Assembly: GCA_030157785.1 (NCBI GenBank) | Contig: JAOAUC010000078.1 | Span: forward strand, 1-64,000 | Length of the DNA stretch: 64,000 nt | Origin: Zoogloea oleivorans | GTDB taxonomy: Bacteria > Pseudomonadota > Gammaproteobacteria > Burkholderiales > Rhodocyclaceae | Reading direction: 5' to 3' | In this document: piece after piece, positions 35,738 through 44,329 of the stretch | Position numbering within the stretch: position 1 is the stretch's first letter | How the letters are laid out: each line of letters opens with the position of its first letter | Program-made: the position numbers and the translations under genes | Notes under the pieces: generated by a model | Told to the model about the DNA's origin: nothing | Databases searched by the model: none | Seen by the model: only the letters and a program-made list of their open reading frames with translations

Positions 35738-36714
35738 CAGCCCCCTTCGGGCCGCTCACGCCGGATTTCATCCTCACCGCGGTGGAGGCCTCGGGCCTCC
35801 GCTGCGACGGCCGCCTGCTGACCCTCAACAGCTACGAGAACCGGGTCTACCAGGTCGGCATCGAAGACGCCGCTCCGTTGATCGCCAAGTTCTACCGTCC
35901 CGGACGGTGGAGCGACGAGGCCATCCTCGAAGAGCACGCCTTCCTGGCCGAACTGGCCGAGGCCGAAATCCCCGCCGTGCCGGCCCTGGAGATCGACGGC
36001 AAGACACTGCACGAGCATGAAGGCTTCCGCATCGCGCTGTTCGAGCGTCGCGGCGGACGGGCGCCCGAGCTCGACGATCCGGAAGTGCTTAGCTGGCTGG
36101 GACGTTTTCTCGGCCGCATCCACGCCATCGGCGCACGCCAGCCTTTCGCCCACCGGCCCGACCTGACCATCCAGAACTTCGGCGAACAGCCCCGGGACGA
36201 ACTGCTGCAATCGCCCTTCCTGCCGCCGGAACTGCGCGAAGCCTGGCTGTCGGTGGTCAATCAGGCCCTCGACGGGGTGCGCCGCTGTTTTGATCGGGCC
36301 GGCGAGCTGCCGATGATCCGCCTGCACGGCGATGTGCATGGCGGCAACGTGTTGTGGACCGACTCCGGCCCGCATTTCGTGGATTTCGACGACGCCCGCA
36401 ACGGCCCGGCGGTGCAGGACCTGTGGATGCTGCTGTCCGGCGACGCGCCGGCCATGGCGCGCCAGTTCGACAGCGTGCTGGAAGGGTATGAACAATTTGC
36501 CGACTTCGACCCGCGCAGCCTCAACCTGGTGGAAGCCCTGCGCACCCTGCGCCTGATCCACTACGCCGGCTGGATCGCCAAGCGCTGGGACGACCCGGCC
36601 TTTCCGGCCGCCTTCAGCTGGTTCGACACGCCCCGCTACTGGCAGGACATGATCCTGGCGCTGCGCGAGCAGGTCGCGCTGATGGATGAATCGCCGCTGG
36701 TGCGGCAGTTCTAG
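35734..36714 (+). CDS. srkA: SrkA/YihE stress-response serine/threonine kinase
   Basis: This 326-residue protein has the aminoglycoside-phosphotransferase/choline-kinase fold typical of SrkA (RdoA). Features are NSYENRVYQVGIED at the nucleotide loop, LIAKFYRPGRWSDEAILEEHAFL, catalytic HGDVHGGNVLW and the metal-binding FVDFDDARNGPAVQDLW. Length is usual for the family. It starts with GTG overlapping the upstream stop by four bases. E. coli SrkA counters stress-induced death and envelope stress; the substrate is poorly defined. In E. coli it precedes dsbA, whereas here it follows a TerC-family gene. Confidence 0.9.
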   Translation: MTAPFGPLTPDFILTAVEASGLRCDGRLLTLNSYENRVYQVGIEDAAPLIAKFYRPGRWSDEAILEEHAFLAELAEAEIPAVPALEIDGKTLHEHEGFRIALFERRGGRAPELDDPEVLSWLGRFLGRIHAIGARQPFAHRPDLTIQNFGEQPRDELLQSPFLPPELREAWLSVVNQALDGVRRCFDRAGELPMIRLHGDVHGGNVLWTDSGPHFVDFDDARNGPAVQDLWMLLSGDAPAMARQFDSVLEGYEQFADFDPRSLNLVEALRTLRLIHYAGWIAKRWDDPAFPAAFSWFDTPRYWQDMILALREQVALMDESPLVRQF

Positions 36715-36717
36715 GAA

Positions 36718-37230
36718 TCAGGCCGGAGCGGCGGCTTCGGCATCGCCCTTGCCGGCCCGGAAGGCATCCAGCAAGCCACGCATGCGGCCGGCGTCTTCTT
36801 CGGTAAAGCCGCGCTTGAAATCGGTGAGCACCAGCCGGGCGCGGGTCGGCCAGTTTCCCGGCGCATCATCGACCGCCAGCCACTCGGCGCTCGGTGCCTT
36901 GGCGGCCAGCCACTGACGGGCTTCCTTTTCGCGCAGGCCATACAATTCGTTGGCCGTCTTCGGAAAGATCGTCACCGAGATGTCCACCACCCGCGGGCGG
37001 ATGTCCTCCGAAAAACGCGCCGCCAGCTTGGACAGCGAGAAAATCGTCCGCCAGTCGGATGAGATCACGATGCGGATCTCCGGATAGTCGCGCAGCACCG
37101 TCTCCAGAACCGGCATGCAGCGGAAGTCCTCCACCTCGCCCCACGGGTGGGTAACCCCGTCGAAATCGAGGAAGACATAGACCAGGCTCAGGGCCGGCGG
37201 CAGCAGGTTTTCGGTGGTCTTTTGATGCAT
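36718..37230 (-). CDS. HAD-domain protein of the RNA-repair-associated (HAD_SAK-like) type
   Basis: This 170-residue protein begins with the HAD nucleophile motif FLDFDGVTHP (Asp22/Asp24). It continues with IRIVISSDWRTIFSL (motif II Ser-Ser-Asp) and a late acidic motif EWLAVDDAPGNW (motif IV). The pattern fits the small HAD domain found in 'Swiss army knife' RNA-repair proteins, where it is thought to act as a phosphatase. Here it stands alone, without ligase or kinase partners. The start at 37230 gives normal length, though ATG alternatives are few. It is convergent with srkA and divergent from fabI. Confidence 0.7.
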   Translation of the reverse strand: MHQKTTENLLPPALSLVYVFLDFDGVTHPWGEVEDFRCMPVLETVLRDYPEIRIVISSDWRTIFSLSKLAARFSEDIRPRVVDISVTIFPKTANELYGLREKEARQWLAAKAPSAEWLAVDDAPGNWPTRARLVLTDFKRGFTEEDAGRMRGLLDAFRAGKGDAEAAAPA

Positions 37231-37365
37231 CGCAACAATCGGGCTGTGGAAACGGGGAAACTTGCCGTTAATCGAAAAATCACTACGTAACAGTAACGTT
37301 GGACTATTCTAAGGTCTGCGATTGCTGCAGTGCACTAATTTTCTCATCCCCAACGGAGTCCTGCC

Positions 37366-38145
37366 ATGAAACCGATCATCAACCTCGAAGGCAAAGTGGG
37401 CCTGATCACCGGCATCGCCAACGAAAAGTCCATCTCCACCGGTGTTGCCGAGTCCTGTATCGAGGCCGGCGCCAAGGTTATCATCACTTACCAGAACGAA
37501 AAGACCCTGGCCTTCCTCGAGCCCATCGTCAGCCGCCTCGGCGTTGACGATGTCCTGCTGCTCGACGTGACCAAGCCGGAAACGATGGACGAAGTCTTCG
37601 CCAAGATCGACGCCAAGTACGGCAAGCTCGACTTCGCCATCCACAGCATGGCCTTCGCCAAGCGCGACGACCTGCACGGCCGCGTGGTCGACACCTCCGC
37701 CGACGGCTTCGCGCTGGCCATGGACGTGTCCACCCACTCCTTCGTGCGCCTCGCCCGCAAGGCCGAGCCCCTGCTCGAAAAAGCCGGTGGCGGTTCGCTG
37801 ATCACCATGACCTACCTGGGCAGCGAAAAGGTCATCGCCAACTACGGCGTGATGGGCCTGTGCAAGGCAGCCCTCGAAGCCGCCACCCGCTACATGGCCT
37901 TCGAGCTCGGCCCCAAGAACATCCGCGTCAATGCTGTTTCTCCCGGCCCGCTGATGACCCGCGCCGCCTCCGGCATCGCCGGTTTCGACGGCCTGATGGC
38001 GGCCGCCGTGGATCGCTCCCCGCTGCACCGCCTGGTGACCCCGGAAGACATCGGCGCACTGGTCGCCTTCCTGGTTTCCGAGGCAGGACGAAACATGTCG
38101 GGAGGCGTACACTTCGTGGATGCCGGTTACAACATCATCGGGTAA
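37366..38145 (+). CDS. fabI: enoyl-[acyl-carrier-protein] reductase FabI
   Basis: This 259-residue short-chain dehydrogenase-type enzyme reduces trans-2-enoyl-ACP with NAD(P)H in the last step of fatty-acid elongation. It has the FabI nucleotide motif GLITGIANEKSIS in place of GxxxGxG, the TYLGSEK tyrosine and the catalytic NYGVMGLCKAALEA (Tyr-x6-Lys), then AVSPGPLMTRAASGI and the C-terminal GGVHFVDAGYNI. AACGGAG lies just upstream of the ATG. It is divergent from the HAD gene. The next gene begins 13 bases after its stop and may be co-transcribed. Confidence 0.95.
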   Translation: MKPIINLEGKVGLITGIANEKSISTGVAESCIEAGAKVIITYQNEKTLAFLEPIVSRLGVDDVLLLDVTKPETMDEVFAKIDAKYGKLDFAIHSMAFAKRDDLHGRVVDTSADGFALAMDVSTHSFVRLARKAEPLLEKAGGGSLITMTYLGSEKVIANYGVMGLCKAALEAATRYMAFELGPKNIRVNAVSPGPLMTRAASGIAGFDGLMAAAVDRSPLHRLVTPEDIGALVAFLVSEAGRNMSGGVHFVDAGYNIIG

Positions 38146-38158
38146 AACCTCTCGGTTC

Positions 38159-38755
38159 ATGATGATCGACCCATCCGCCGCCGGGGCGGATCAGGCGACG
38201 GAAGTCGCCTGCATGCCCGACCCGGTGCCGGCTCACCCCCTGCTCGACGGCCTTCGGGAACTCGGGCGGGGGGAATCCTCCATCGTCCTCGACGCAGGCG
38301 ACGGAGAACGGGTTTTCAAGGTGGTCAGCTCACCCGCCGACTACTACTACCTCGCCGCCGACGACCGCCCCACCGGCGTCCACTTTCCCCGGCTCTACCA
38401 AGACTACGGCGTCATCGGCAAGGCCAGCAACGGCTTCTCCTTCCGCCTGCTCGAAATCGAACGCCTGCTGCCCGTCAGCGGCCCGGCCGAAGCCCTCGGC
38501 CACCTGCTTTCCAAAGCCTACTGGGAAGGCTGCGAGAAATGGGCCAACCTCGGCGTCAACCGCGGCCGCCTGGCGCTCTACCACATCGCCCAGGAACCGC
38601 CCCCCGAGCTCCCCCCTAGCCTCATCCAGGCCATCTCCGCCCTCTCCGACTTCATCGAGGGCTACCCGGTCCAGCCGGACATCCTCAATCCCCACAACCT
38701 GATGATGCGCACCGACGGCACGCTGGTGTTCTCGGATCCGGTCTTCCTGCCCTGA
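38159..38755 (+). CDS. hypothetical protein with kinase-like N-lobe features
   Basis: This 198-residue protein belongs to no named family that I recognise. The segment LGRGESSIVLDAGDGERVFKVVSSPADYYYL looks like a Gly-rich loop followed by a beta-3 lysine, as in protein kinases. FRLLEIERLLPV resembles a hinge, and DILNPHNLMMRTDGTLVFSDPVF resembles a catalytic loop plus a DFG-like SDP. Similar short kinase-like proteins occur in proteobacteria, often linked to toxins. The start is one of two adjacent ATGs (38159/38162). It follows fabI by 13 bases. Activity is unknown. Confidence 0.6.
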   Translation: MMIDPSAAGADQATEVACMPDPVPAHPLLDGLRELGRGESSIVLDAGDGERVFKVVSSPADYYYLAADDRPTGVHFPRLYQDYGVIGKASNGFSFRLLEIERLLPVSGPAEALGHLLSKAYWEGCEKWANLGVNRGRLALYHIAQEPPPELPPSLIQAISALSDFIEGYPVQPDILNPHNLMMRTDGTLVFSDPVFLP

Positions 38756-38789
38756 GGGGCAGCACAGCGGTCCTCCCCTCACCGGTCGC

Positions 38790-38897
38790 TATAATCCCCT
38801 CGCGGTCTGTGTACCGCTTTGGCCTTATCAGCGCTTCGGCGCCCTTTAAGCCGCCGTGACATCCGCACGGCGGTGGCTGCTGTCTGAGGAACCCCCC
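38790..38897 (+). promoter_or_regulatory. promoter and structured leader of the molybdoenzyme operon
   Basis: A consensus -10, TATAAT, lies at 38790-38795. The following ~100-base leader can form three stems: CGGT/ACCG (38803-38816), GCGC-TTCG-GCGC with a UUCG tetraloop (38831-38842), and an 8-bp CCGCCGTG/CACGGCGG stem (38851-38873). It ends with GAGGAA (38886-38891), probably the ribosome site. It does not match any riboswitch that I can name, including Moco. Confidence 0.45.
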
Positions 38898-39557
38898 GTG
38901 CATCCTGCCCCCCAATGGCGGCTGGCAATCGACATCGAGCGCTGTACCGGCTGTCACGCCTGCTCCGTCGCCTGCAAGGCCGAATACCGTATTCCGCTTG
39001 GTCGTTTCCGGACCAAGGTCTATTACCGTGACGAAGGCAGTTTTCCGGCGGTGCGCCGGCACTTCCTGCCCGCCTTCTGCATGCAGTGCGCCGACGCGCC
39101 CTGCCTCACCGCCTGTCCGGGCAAGGCCATCGCCCGCGGTGGCGACGGCATCGTGCGCATCCAGGCCGACACCTGCAGCAAGCACATCACGCACTGCGGC
39201 AAGGCCTGCGAATCGGCCTGCCCCTACGGCGCCATCCATGCCGACCCGCAGGCCGGTCACGCCGACAAGTGCGATCTGTGCAGCGACCGTCTGGAGGCTT
39301 CGCTGGCGCCCACCTGTGTCAGTGCCTGCCCGACCCAGGCGCTGATCTTCGGCGACGCCCGCGACGCAGGCAGCCCGATCAGCCGCTTTCTGGCCTCGCC
39401 GCGTGGCGCCACGGCAGTTCCCATCGACCGCGGCGGCCAGCCGCAAGTGCTGTACCGGGCCGCCAATCCGGCCGTCGTGGCGCAAATGCCCAAGGGCCAC
39501 CCCCACGACCCGCAATCCTACGAAATCGACCGCTGGGCCGGTGAGGTGAAGTCATGA
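38898..39557 (+). CDS. 4Fe-4S ferredoxin-type electron-transfer subunit of a molybdoenzyme
   Basis: This 219-residue protein carries four cysteine groups (CTGCHACSVAC; CMQCADAPCLTACP; CSKHITHCGKACESACP; CDLCSDRLEASLAPTC...CP). They correspond to the four [4Fe-4S] clusters of the B subunit of complex iron-sulfur molybdoenzymes. GTG at 38898 is preferred because GAGGAA precedes it; an upstream ATG at 38856 lies inside the structured leader. It overlaps the next gene by four bases (ATGA). It would pass electrons to or from the catalytic subunit encoded next. No membrane anchor subunit follows. Confidence 0.88.
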   Translation: MHPAPQWRLAIDIERCTGCHACSVACKAEYRIPLGRFRTKVYYRDEGSFPAVRRHFLPAFCMQCADAPCLTACPGKAIARGGDGIVRIQADTCSKHITHCGKACESACPYGAIHADPQAGHADKCDLCSDRLEASLAPTCVSACPTQALIFGDARDAGSPISRFLASPRGATAVPIDRGGQPQVLYRAANPAVVAQMPKGHPHDPQSYEIDRWAGEVKS

Positions 39558-42148
39558 AGCGCCGCGCATTCATCAAGAGCGGCATGGCCGCCCTGTCCAC
39601 GCTGGCCGTGGGCGAGATCATCCTGCTCAGCCCAGAAGACGCTGCTGCCGCCACCGGCCGCAAGGATGCCCCGCCGGCGCCCGTGGCCCGTCGCCGCCCC
39701 ATCGACTACCGCAAGCTGCAACGCGTGCCGAGCACCTGCCTCAACTGCTCGACGGTGTGCGGCATCGTCGGGCTGGTGCAGGACGGCGAACTGATGGCCA
39801 TCGAGGGCAACCCGCAAGACCCCAACACCCACGGCACCCTGTGCGCCAAGGGCGTGGCGGCGATCAGCATCAACACCTATCCGGAACGCCTGCTCTACCC
39901 GCTCAAGCGGGTCGGCAAGCGCGGCGAAGGCCTGTGGCAGCGCATCAGCTGGGACGAGGCCTATACCACGCTGGCCACGCGCATCCAGGTCAACATCGAC
40001 GCCGGCCATCCGGAGCGGGTCGCCATTCACCAGGGGCGCTCGCGCCTGGGTGCCGAGTTCGACCGCTTCCTGAGCGCCATCGGCTCGCCGGTGCAGCTCA
40101 ACCACCGGGCCCTGTGCTCGTCCAACAAGCGGGCCGCCAACTATGCCAGCATTGGCGACACCGACTGGGAAACGCCCCACGCCGCCAAGAGCCGCTACAT
40201 CCTCAACTTCGGCTCCAACTTCATGGAGTGCCACCAGGGCTCCATCCACCTCGCCCGCCGGGTAGCCGAAGGGCGTGCCGACAACGGCGCCAGGCTGGTC
40301 ACCTTCGACGTGCGCCTGTCCAACACCGCCGGCCGCAGCGACGAGTGGCACGCACCCTTCCCCGGTACCGACGGCCTGATCGCGCTGGCCATGGGTCACG
40401 TGATCCTCGATGAAGGCCTGCACAACGCCGCCTTCATCGACAACTGGGTCAATGCCGGCGTGGACGAACTGCGCCAGTTCTACGCCGAATACACGCCGGA
40501 GCGGGCCGAGCGCGAAAGCGGCATCGCCGCAGCCGACATCCGCCGCATTGCCCGCGAGTTCGCCGCTGCCGCGCCCACCGCCGTGGCCTTCACCAACCGG
40601 GGCAGCCAGGCCCACTACAACGGTTTCAACAACGACCGGGCGGTGATCCTGCTCAACGCCCTGGTCGGCTCCATCGGTCGCGAAGGTGGCTATGCCTACA
40701 TGAAAACCGGCTTCGGCGGCTTTGGCGTGCGCCAGCCCGAACCCGTACCGCCCAAACCCAAGACCCGCACCGACCTCGAAGATCCGCCCGAATGGCCGCT
40801 GGCCAACCGCTGGCAGAAGATGCGCGTGGGCGAAATCGTGTACGACTACATCAAGGCCGGCCGCGCCAAGCTCGATGTTTACCTCAGCTACACCCTCGCG
40901 GCGCCGCTCACCTGGCCGGAAGGGCGCTCGCTGACCGTGGACGTGCTGAAGGATGAAAGCCTGATCCCCTTCCACGCCTGTTCGGACATCGTCTATTCCG
41001 AGATGGCCCACTACGCCGACCTGATCCTGCCCGACGCCAGCTACCTGGAGCGCTGGGGCCTCGACAACCGCGACAACTACGAGCTGCGCCCCTACATCGC
41101 CCTGCGCCAGCCGATCACTCCGCCGCCGGGCGAATGCGTCAGCTTTGCCGATGTGCTGATCAACATCGGCAAGCGCCTCAAGCCCGAGCAAGCGAAGTAC
41201 TTCCAGTTTGCCAATCACGAGGACTTCGTGCGCCAGCAGTGCGAGATGATCCGCATTCCGGGCGTCGCCAGCGCCTTCGACTACCTGAAAACCCACGGCC
41301 TGTGGGTGGATGAGAGCAAGCCGAAGGCGGTCGAGATCTACAAGCGGATCATCCCCGCCGCCGATCTGGCCGGCAGCCGGACCGACGAGGCCGGCGTGGT
41401 GTGGCGGGCCAATCCCCAGGGGAAGGAAGTCGCCATCGGCGTGCGCCAGGGCGAAGTGGTGCAGCGCGGCTTCGACACGCCTTCACGCAAGTTCGAGGCG
41501 CGCAGCAAACAGGTGGCCCAGGCCGCCGCCCAGGTGAACGTGGCTGACGACGGCTGGCCCCATTACGTGCCGATCCCGTCGCATGTCGACTTGCCCGACG
41601 ACCGCCTGATCCTCAGCACCTTCAAGTGGAACGTGCATACCCAGGCGCGCACCGCATCCCAGAAGCTGCTCTCGGAGATCGTCCACGACAACCCCCTGTG
41701 GATCAACCGCGCCACCGCCCAAGGCCACGGTCTGAAGTCCGGCGACTGGGTGGAAGTGACCACCTACCGGCCGCGTGGCAACACCCTCCATCCCACCGGC
41801 GAAGTGCTCGGCAGCCAGCGGGTACGGGTGCATGTCACCGAAGGCATCCACCCGAAGGTGGTGGCGATCAGCGCCAGCCTCGGCCATGCCTTTGGCGGTC
41901 GTGCCGCCGAAGGCCGCAAGGGCGCGCGGGCCGCCAATCCGGCCTATGTGGCGCTGAAGGGCAAGACACCGGCGAGTGCCGAAGTCCTGCGGGAAGACCA
42001 CGACCTCGCCAACAACCTTTGGTGGTCAAAGGCTGCGGGCGGCAAGGGTGGTGGCTTCAACCTCAACGCCATCATCCCGATTCACCCGGCGCCGATCACC
42101 GGCATGCAGAGCTGGTTCGACACCGTGTGTACGATCAGGAAGGTGTAA
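39554..42148 (+). CDS. molybdopterin-dependent oxidoreductase, catalytic subunit
   Basis: This 864-residue DMSO-reductase-superfamily protein has a twin-arginine signal (KRRAFIK, about 1-30) for periplasmic export. An N-terminal [4Fe-4S] motif, CLNCSTVC...LC, and the family TLCAKGVAAI segment follow. A likely molybdenum-ligand cysteine sits in NHRALCSSNKRA, as in the PsrA/PhsA/ArrA group. C-terminal molybdopterin-dinucleotide-binding domain about 700-860. Polysulfide/thiosulfate, tetrathionate or arsenate are all possible substrates; I cannot choose from the sequence. The two-gene layout without an anchor resembles ArrAB but is not proof. Confidence 0.85.
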   Translation: MKRRAFIKSGMAALSTLAVGEIILLSPEDAAAATGRKDAPPAPVARRRPIDYRKLQRVPSTCLNCSTVCGIVGLVQDGELMAIEGNPQDPNTHGTLCAKGVAAISINTYPERLLYPLKRVGKRGEGLWQRISWDEAYTTLATRIQVNIDAGHPERVAIHQGRSRLGAEFDRFLSAIGSPVQLNHRALCSSNKRAANYASIGDTDWETPHAAKSRYILNFGSNFMECHQGSIHLARRVAEGRADNGARLVTFDVRLSNTAGRSDEWHAPFPGTDGLIALAMGHVILDEGLHNAAFIDNWVNAGVDELRQFYAEYTPERAERESGIAAADIRRIAREFAAAAPTAVAFTNRGSQAHYNGFNNDRAVILLNALVGSIGREGGYAYMKTGFGGFGVRQPEPVPPKPKTRTDLEDPPEWPLANRWQKMRVGEIVYDYIKAGRAKLDVYLSYTLAAPLTWPEGRSLTVDVLKDESLIPFHACSDIVYSEMAHYADLILPDASYLERWGLDNRDNYELRPYIALRQPITPPPGECVSFADVLINIGKRLKPEQAKYFQFANHEDFVRQQCEMIRIPGVASAFDYLKTHGLWVDESKPKAVEIYKRIIPAADLAGSRTDEAGVVWRANPQGKEVAIGVRQGEVVQRGFDTPSRKFEARSKQVAQAAAQVNVADDGWPHYVPIPSHVDLPDDRLILSTFKWNVHTQARTASQKLLSEIVHDNPLWINRATAQGHGLKSGDWVEVTTYRPRGNTLHPTGEVLGSQRVRVHVTEGIHPKVVAISASLGHAFGGRAAEGRKGARAANPAYVALKGKTPASAEVLREDHDLANNLWWSKAAGGKGGGFNLNAIIPIHPAPITGMQSWFDTVCTIRKV

Positions 42149-42155
42149 TACCCCC

Positions 42156-43064
42156 TCAGATCACCGCGTCCGTCACTTCACCGCCGAGCACTTCGAGCAG
42201 CGCCGGAATCAGGCGCGACAGCTCGCCGCTCATCAGGGCGAAGTCCGCTTCCATCTGCATGTCGGCGGCGTCGCCCTGGCGCTCGGCTTCTTCCTTGATG
42301 ATGTCGAGGAAGGCCACGCGCTTGATCTCCATCTTCTCGGTCAGGATGATCGAGATGCGGTCGTCGAAAGTCATCGCCAGGCGCGTCGGCAGCTTGCCGG
42401 CGGCCAGGTGGTCCTGCACGTCCTTGCCGTCGAGGGCGTGGCGCACGTAGCGCACGGCGGCCTTCTCGTCGGTAACGGCGCGCAGTTCGCAGTCAAGGTC
42501 GATGGTGAAGTTGCCGGTTGCCTGATTGGCAATCAGCCAGTCGGTCATCACCGACACCGGCGACAACTGGGTCTTGACCATCTTCACCGGCAGCTCGTCG
42601 AGGCTGTCGCGCAGCGCGTCGAGGATTTCCTCGGCGCGGGCCGGGCTGGAGGCGTCCACCACCAGCCAGCCGGCGATCGGGTTGATCCACGCAAAGGCCG
42701 TGCGGCGGCGCGTGAAGGCGCGCGGCAGCAACTCCTGCAGCACCGCCTCCTTGATTTCCTTCATCTGCTTGCGGCCGGGCTTGAAGCCCTGCTGCGCTTC
42801 GATGATCTCGGCCTTGTCGGCGGCCACTTCATTCACCACCGACGAAGGCAGCAGCTTCTGCTCGACGGCCAGCGCGATCAGGAACTGACCACCCACCGCC
42901 ATCACGAAGCGGTCGTCCTTGGTCGGCGAGGTCCATCCGCGGCTGGCCATGTCCTGGCTGCCACAGGGCTGGAAGGGATGGGCGGCAAGCTTTTCGGCGA
43001 GGGCTTCGGCAGTCAGGCCCCAGTTTTCAGGAAGACGGTAGATCTGGAGATTGCGGAACCACAT
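42156..43064 (-). CDS. rdgC: recombination-associated protein RdgC
   Basis: This 302-residue protein has the characteristic start MWFRNLQIYRL. The family segments GWTSP, LLPSSVVNE, TRRRTAFAWINP, VMTDWLIANQATGNFTID and RLAMTFDDRISIILTEKMEIKRV follow. RdgC forms a ring that encloses DNA and inhibits RecA. Upstream in-frame ATGs (43076, 43124) lack family similarity, so 43064 was chosen. It is convergent with the molybdoenzyme operon and divergent from a small membrane protein gene. Confidence 0.93.
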   Translation of the reverse strand: MWFRNLQIYRLPENWGLTAEALAEKLAAHPFQPCGSQDMASRGWTSPTKDDRFVMAVGGQFLIALAVEQKLLPSSVVNEVAADKAEIIEAQQGFKPGRKQMKEIKEAVLQELLPRAFTRRRTAFAWINPIAGWLVVDASSPARAEEILDALRDSLDELPVKMVKTQLSPVSVMTDWLIANQATGNFTIDLDCELRAVTDEKAAVRYVRHALDGKDVQDHLAAGKLPTRLAMTFDDRISIILTEKMEIKRVAFLDIIKEEAERQGDAADMQMEADFALMSGELSRLIPALLEVLGGEVTDAVI

Positions 43065-43133
43065 GGCGGGAGACATCCGTGCTGATGGAAAAGAGGCGGC
43101 ATTGTAGCGGCTTCGGGGGCACAATCCCGGTCG

Positions 43134-43532
43134 ATGAAAAGGCCCTCACTCCTGCTGCAAGCCCTGTGTCTGCCCCTCGTGTTGTGGGCGGGCTTTGTCG
43201 CCCATGGCCTGCTGACAAGGCTGGTGGCGCAGTTGATGCCGCTGCCGGCCGGGGGCGGGCTGACGATTGCGGTGCTGATGAGCCAGGGCTTTCTCGCCGC
43301 CACGCTGATGGCGACAGTCTGCAGTTACCCGTTGGCGCGCCTGTATGGCCGCCGGGCCGTGGTGGTTGCGCTATTGATGGGTGTACCGGTGCTGGTGGTG
43401 ACGCTGCCCGGCCTCACGGCGCCGGACAGTTCGCCGCTGGCAATCTTCCTGTCGGTGTGGAATCTGCTCGCGTTGGTGACCCTGCTGGTGGGCGGCACCT
43501 GGATCGCCACCCGCCGCTGCTCAGCCGCCTGA
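43134..43532 (+). CDS. hypothetical small integral membrane protein
   Basis: This 132-residue protein has four predicted membrane segments: about 7-30, 42-65, 73-95 and 103-125. It ends in a short basic tail. No catalytic motif or family is recognised. It is transcribed divergently from rdgC with a 69-base spacer, and its 3' end overlaps the 3' end of the convergent bluB gene by about 12 bases. It could be a minor membrane accessory, but function is unknown. Confidence 0.65.
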   Translation: MKRPSLLLQALCLPLVLWAGFVAHGLLTRLVAQLMPLPAGGGLTIAVLMSQGFLAATLMATVCSYPLARLYGRRAVVVALLMGVPVLVVTLPGLTAPDSSPLAIFLSVWNLLALVTLLVGGTWIATRRCSAA

Positions 43533-44192
43533 GGCGGGCGGCGCGTCGGCCCGCCAGCCGTTCTCGAAGACCACCGTTTCCAGCGGCATGCGCTCGGCCC
43601 ACTGGTGGATTTCGAGCATCGGCCGGGGGTAGAACTCGTCCACGTGGCCGATGCACAGGATTGCCACCGGACGGGCCCCGACCGGCATGTCGAGGAGCGT
43701 GGCCAGATCCACCGGATCGAAGATCGACACCCAACCCATGCCGATGCCTTCGGCGCGGGCCGCCAGCCACATGTTCTGGATGGCACAGGCCACCGAAGCC
43801 AGGTCCATCTCGGGCAGGGTACGCCGGCCGAAGATGTGCTTCTCGCGGCCGTCCGACAAAGCCACCACGATCACCTCACCGGCCTCCAGCAGCCCCTCCA
43901 CCTTGAGGCGCATGAAATCCTCCTCGCGCTCGCCCAGCGCGCGGGCGGTGGCGCAGCGCTCCTTCTCGACCAGCCCGTGCATGCGCTCGCGCAGGCCCCG
44001 GTCGGTGATGCGGATGAAGCGCCAGGGCTGCATGTAGCCGACGCTGGGGGCGTGGTGCGCAGCCCACAGCAGGCGCGCCAGCACCTCCGGGTCTACCGGG
44101 TCGGGGCGGAAGTGACGCATGTCGCGCCGTTCGGCGATGACACGATAGATCGCCGAAACCTCGGCGTCCGGATAGCGGTGGATGTCAGCCAT
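43521..44192 (-). CDS. bluB: 5,6-dimethylbenzimidazole synthase BluB
   Basis: This 223-residue nitroreductase-fold flavoenzyme converts reduced FMN to 5,6-dimethylbenzimidazole, the lower ligand of vitamin B12. BluB hallmarks are VIAERRDMRHFRPDPVDPE, LLWAAHHAPSVGYMQPWRFI, EREEDFMRLKVEGL, GRRTLPEMDLASVACAIQNMWLAARAEGIGMGWVSIFDP and the C-terminal RPMLEIHQWAERMPLE. The start at 44192 was chosen as the first methionine before the conserved domain. No other cobalamin genes are in the window, so it is an isolated step here. Confidence 0.9.
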   Translation of the reverse strand: MADIHRYPDAEVSAIYRVIAERRDMRHFRPDPVDPEVLARLLWAAHHAPSVGYMQPWRFIRITDRGLRERMHGLVEKERCATARALGEREEDFMRLKVEGLLEAGEVIVVALSDGREKHIFGRRTLPEMDLASVACAIQNMWLAARAEGIGMGWVSIFDPVDLATLLDMPVGARPVAILCIGHVDEFYPRPMLEIHQWAERMPLETVVFENGWRADAPPASGG

Positions 44193-44218
44193 GATGAATA
44201 CCCAGTAACCAGGAAGCC

Positions 44219-44316
44219 TGTAGGGCCGACTCTGTAGGGGCGACTTCAGTCGCCCGCTTCTTCGTTGATCGACGGCCGATGGGCGACTGAAGTCGCCCCT
44301 ACAGTCGCCCCTGCAG
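44219..44316. repeat. REP-like inverted repeat element, copy 2 with extra half-arms
   Basis: Two 22-base arms, 44234-44255 and 44281-44302, are perfect reverse complements and begin GTAGGGGCGACTTC. They flank a 25-base centre that shares GTTGATCGAC (inverted) with copy 1 at 27145-27211. Degenerate half-arms flank it: TGTAGGGCCGAC at 44219-44230 and GTCGCCCCTGCA at 44304-44315. The element lies between bluB and dbpA on the minus strand. Confidence 0.8.
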
Positions 44317-44329
44317 TTCGTTTTTGGTC

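Noticed and set aside
38790-38897. Moco riboswitch
   Set aside because: The position fits, but I could not find the conserved Moco RNA core; it is kept only as an unnamed structured leader.
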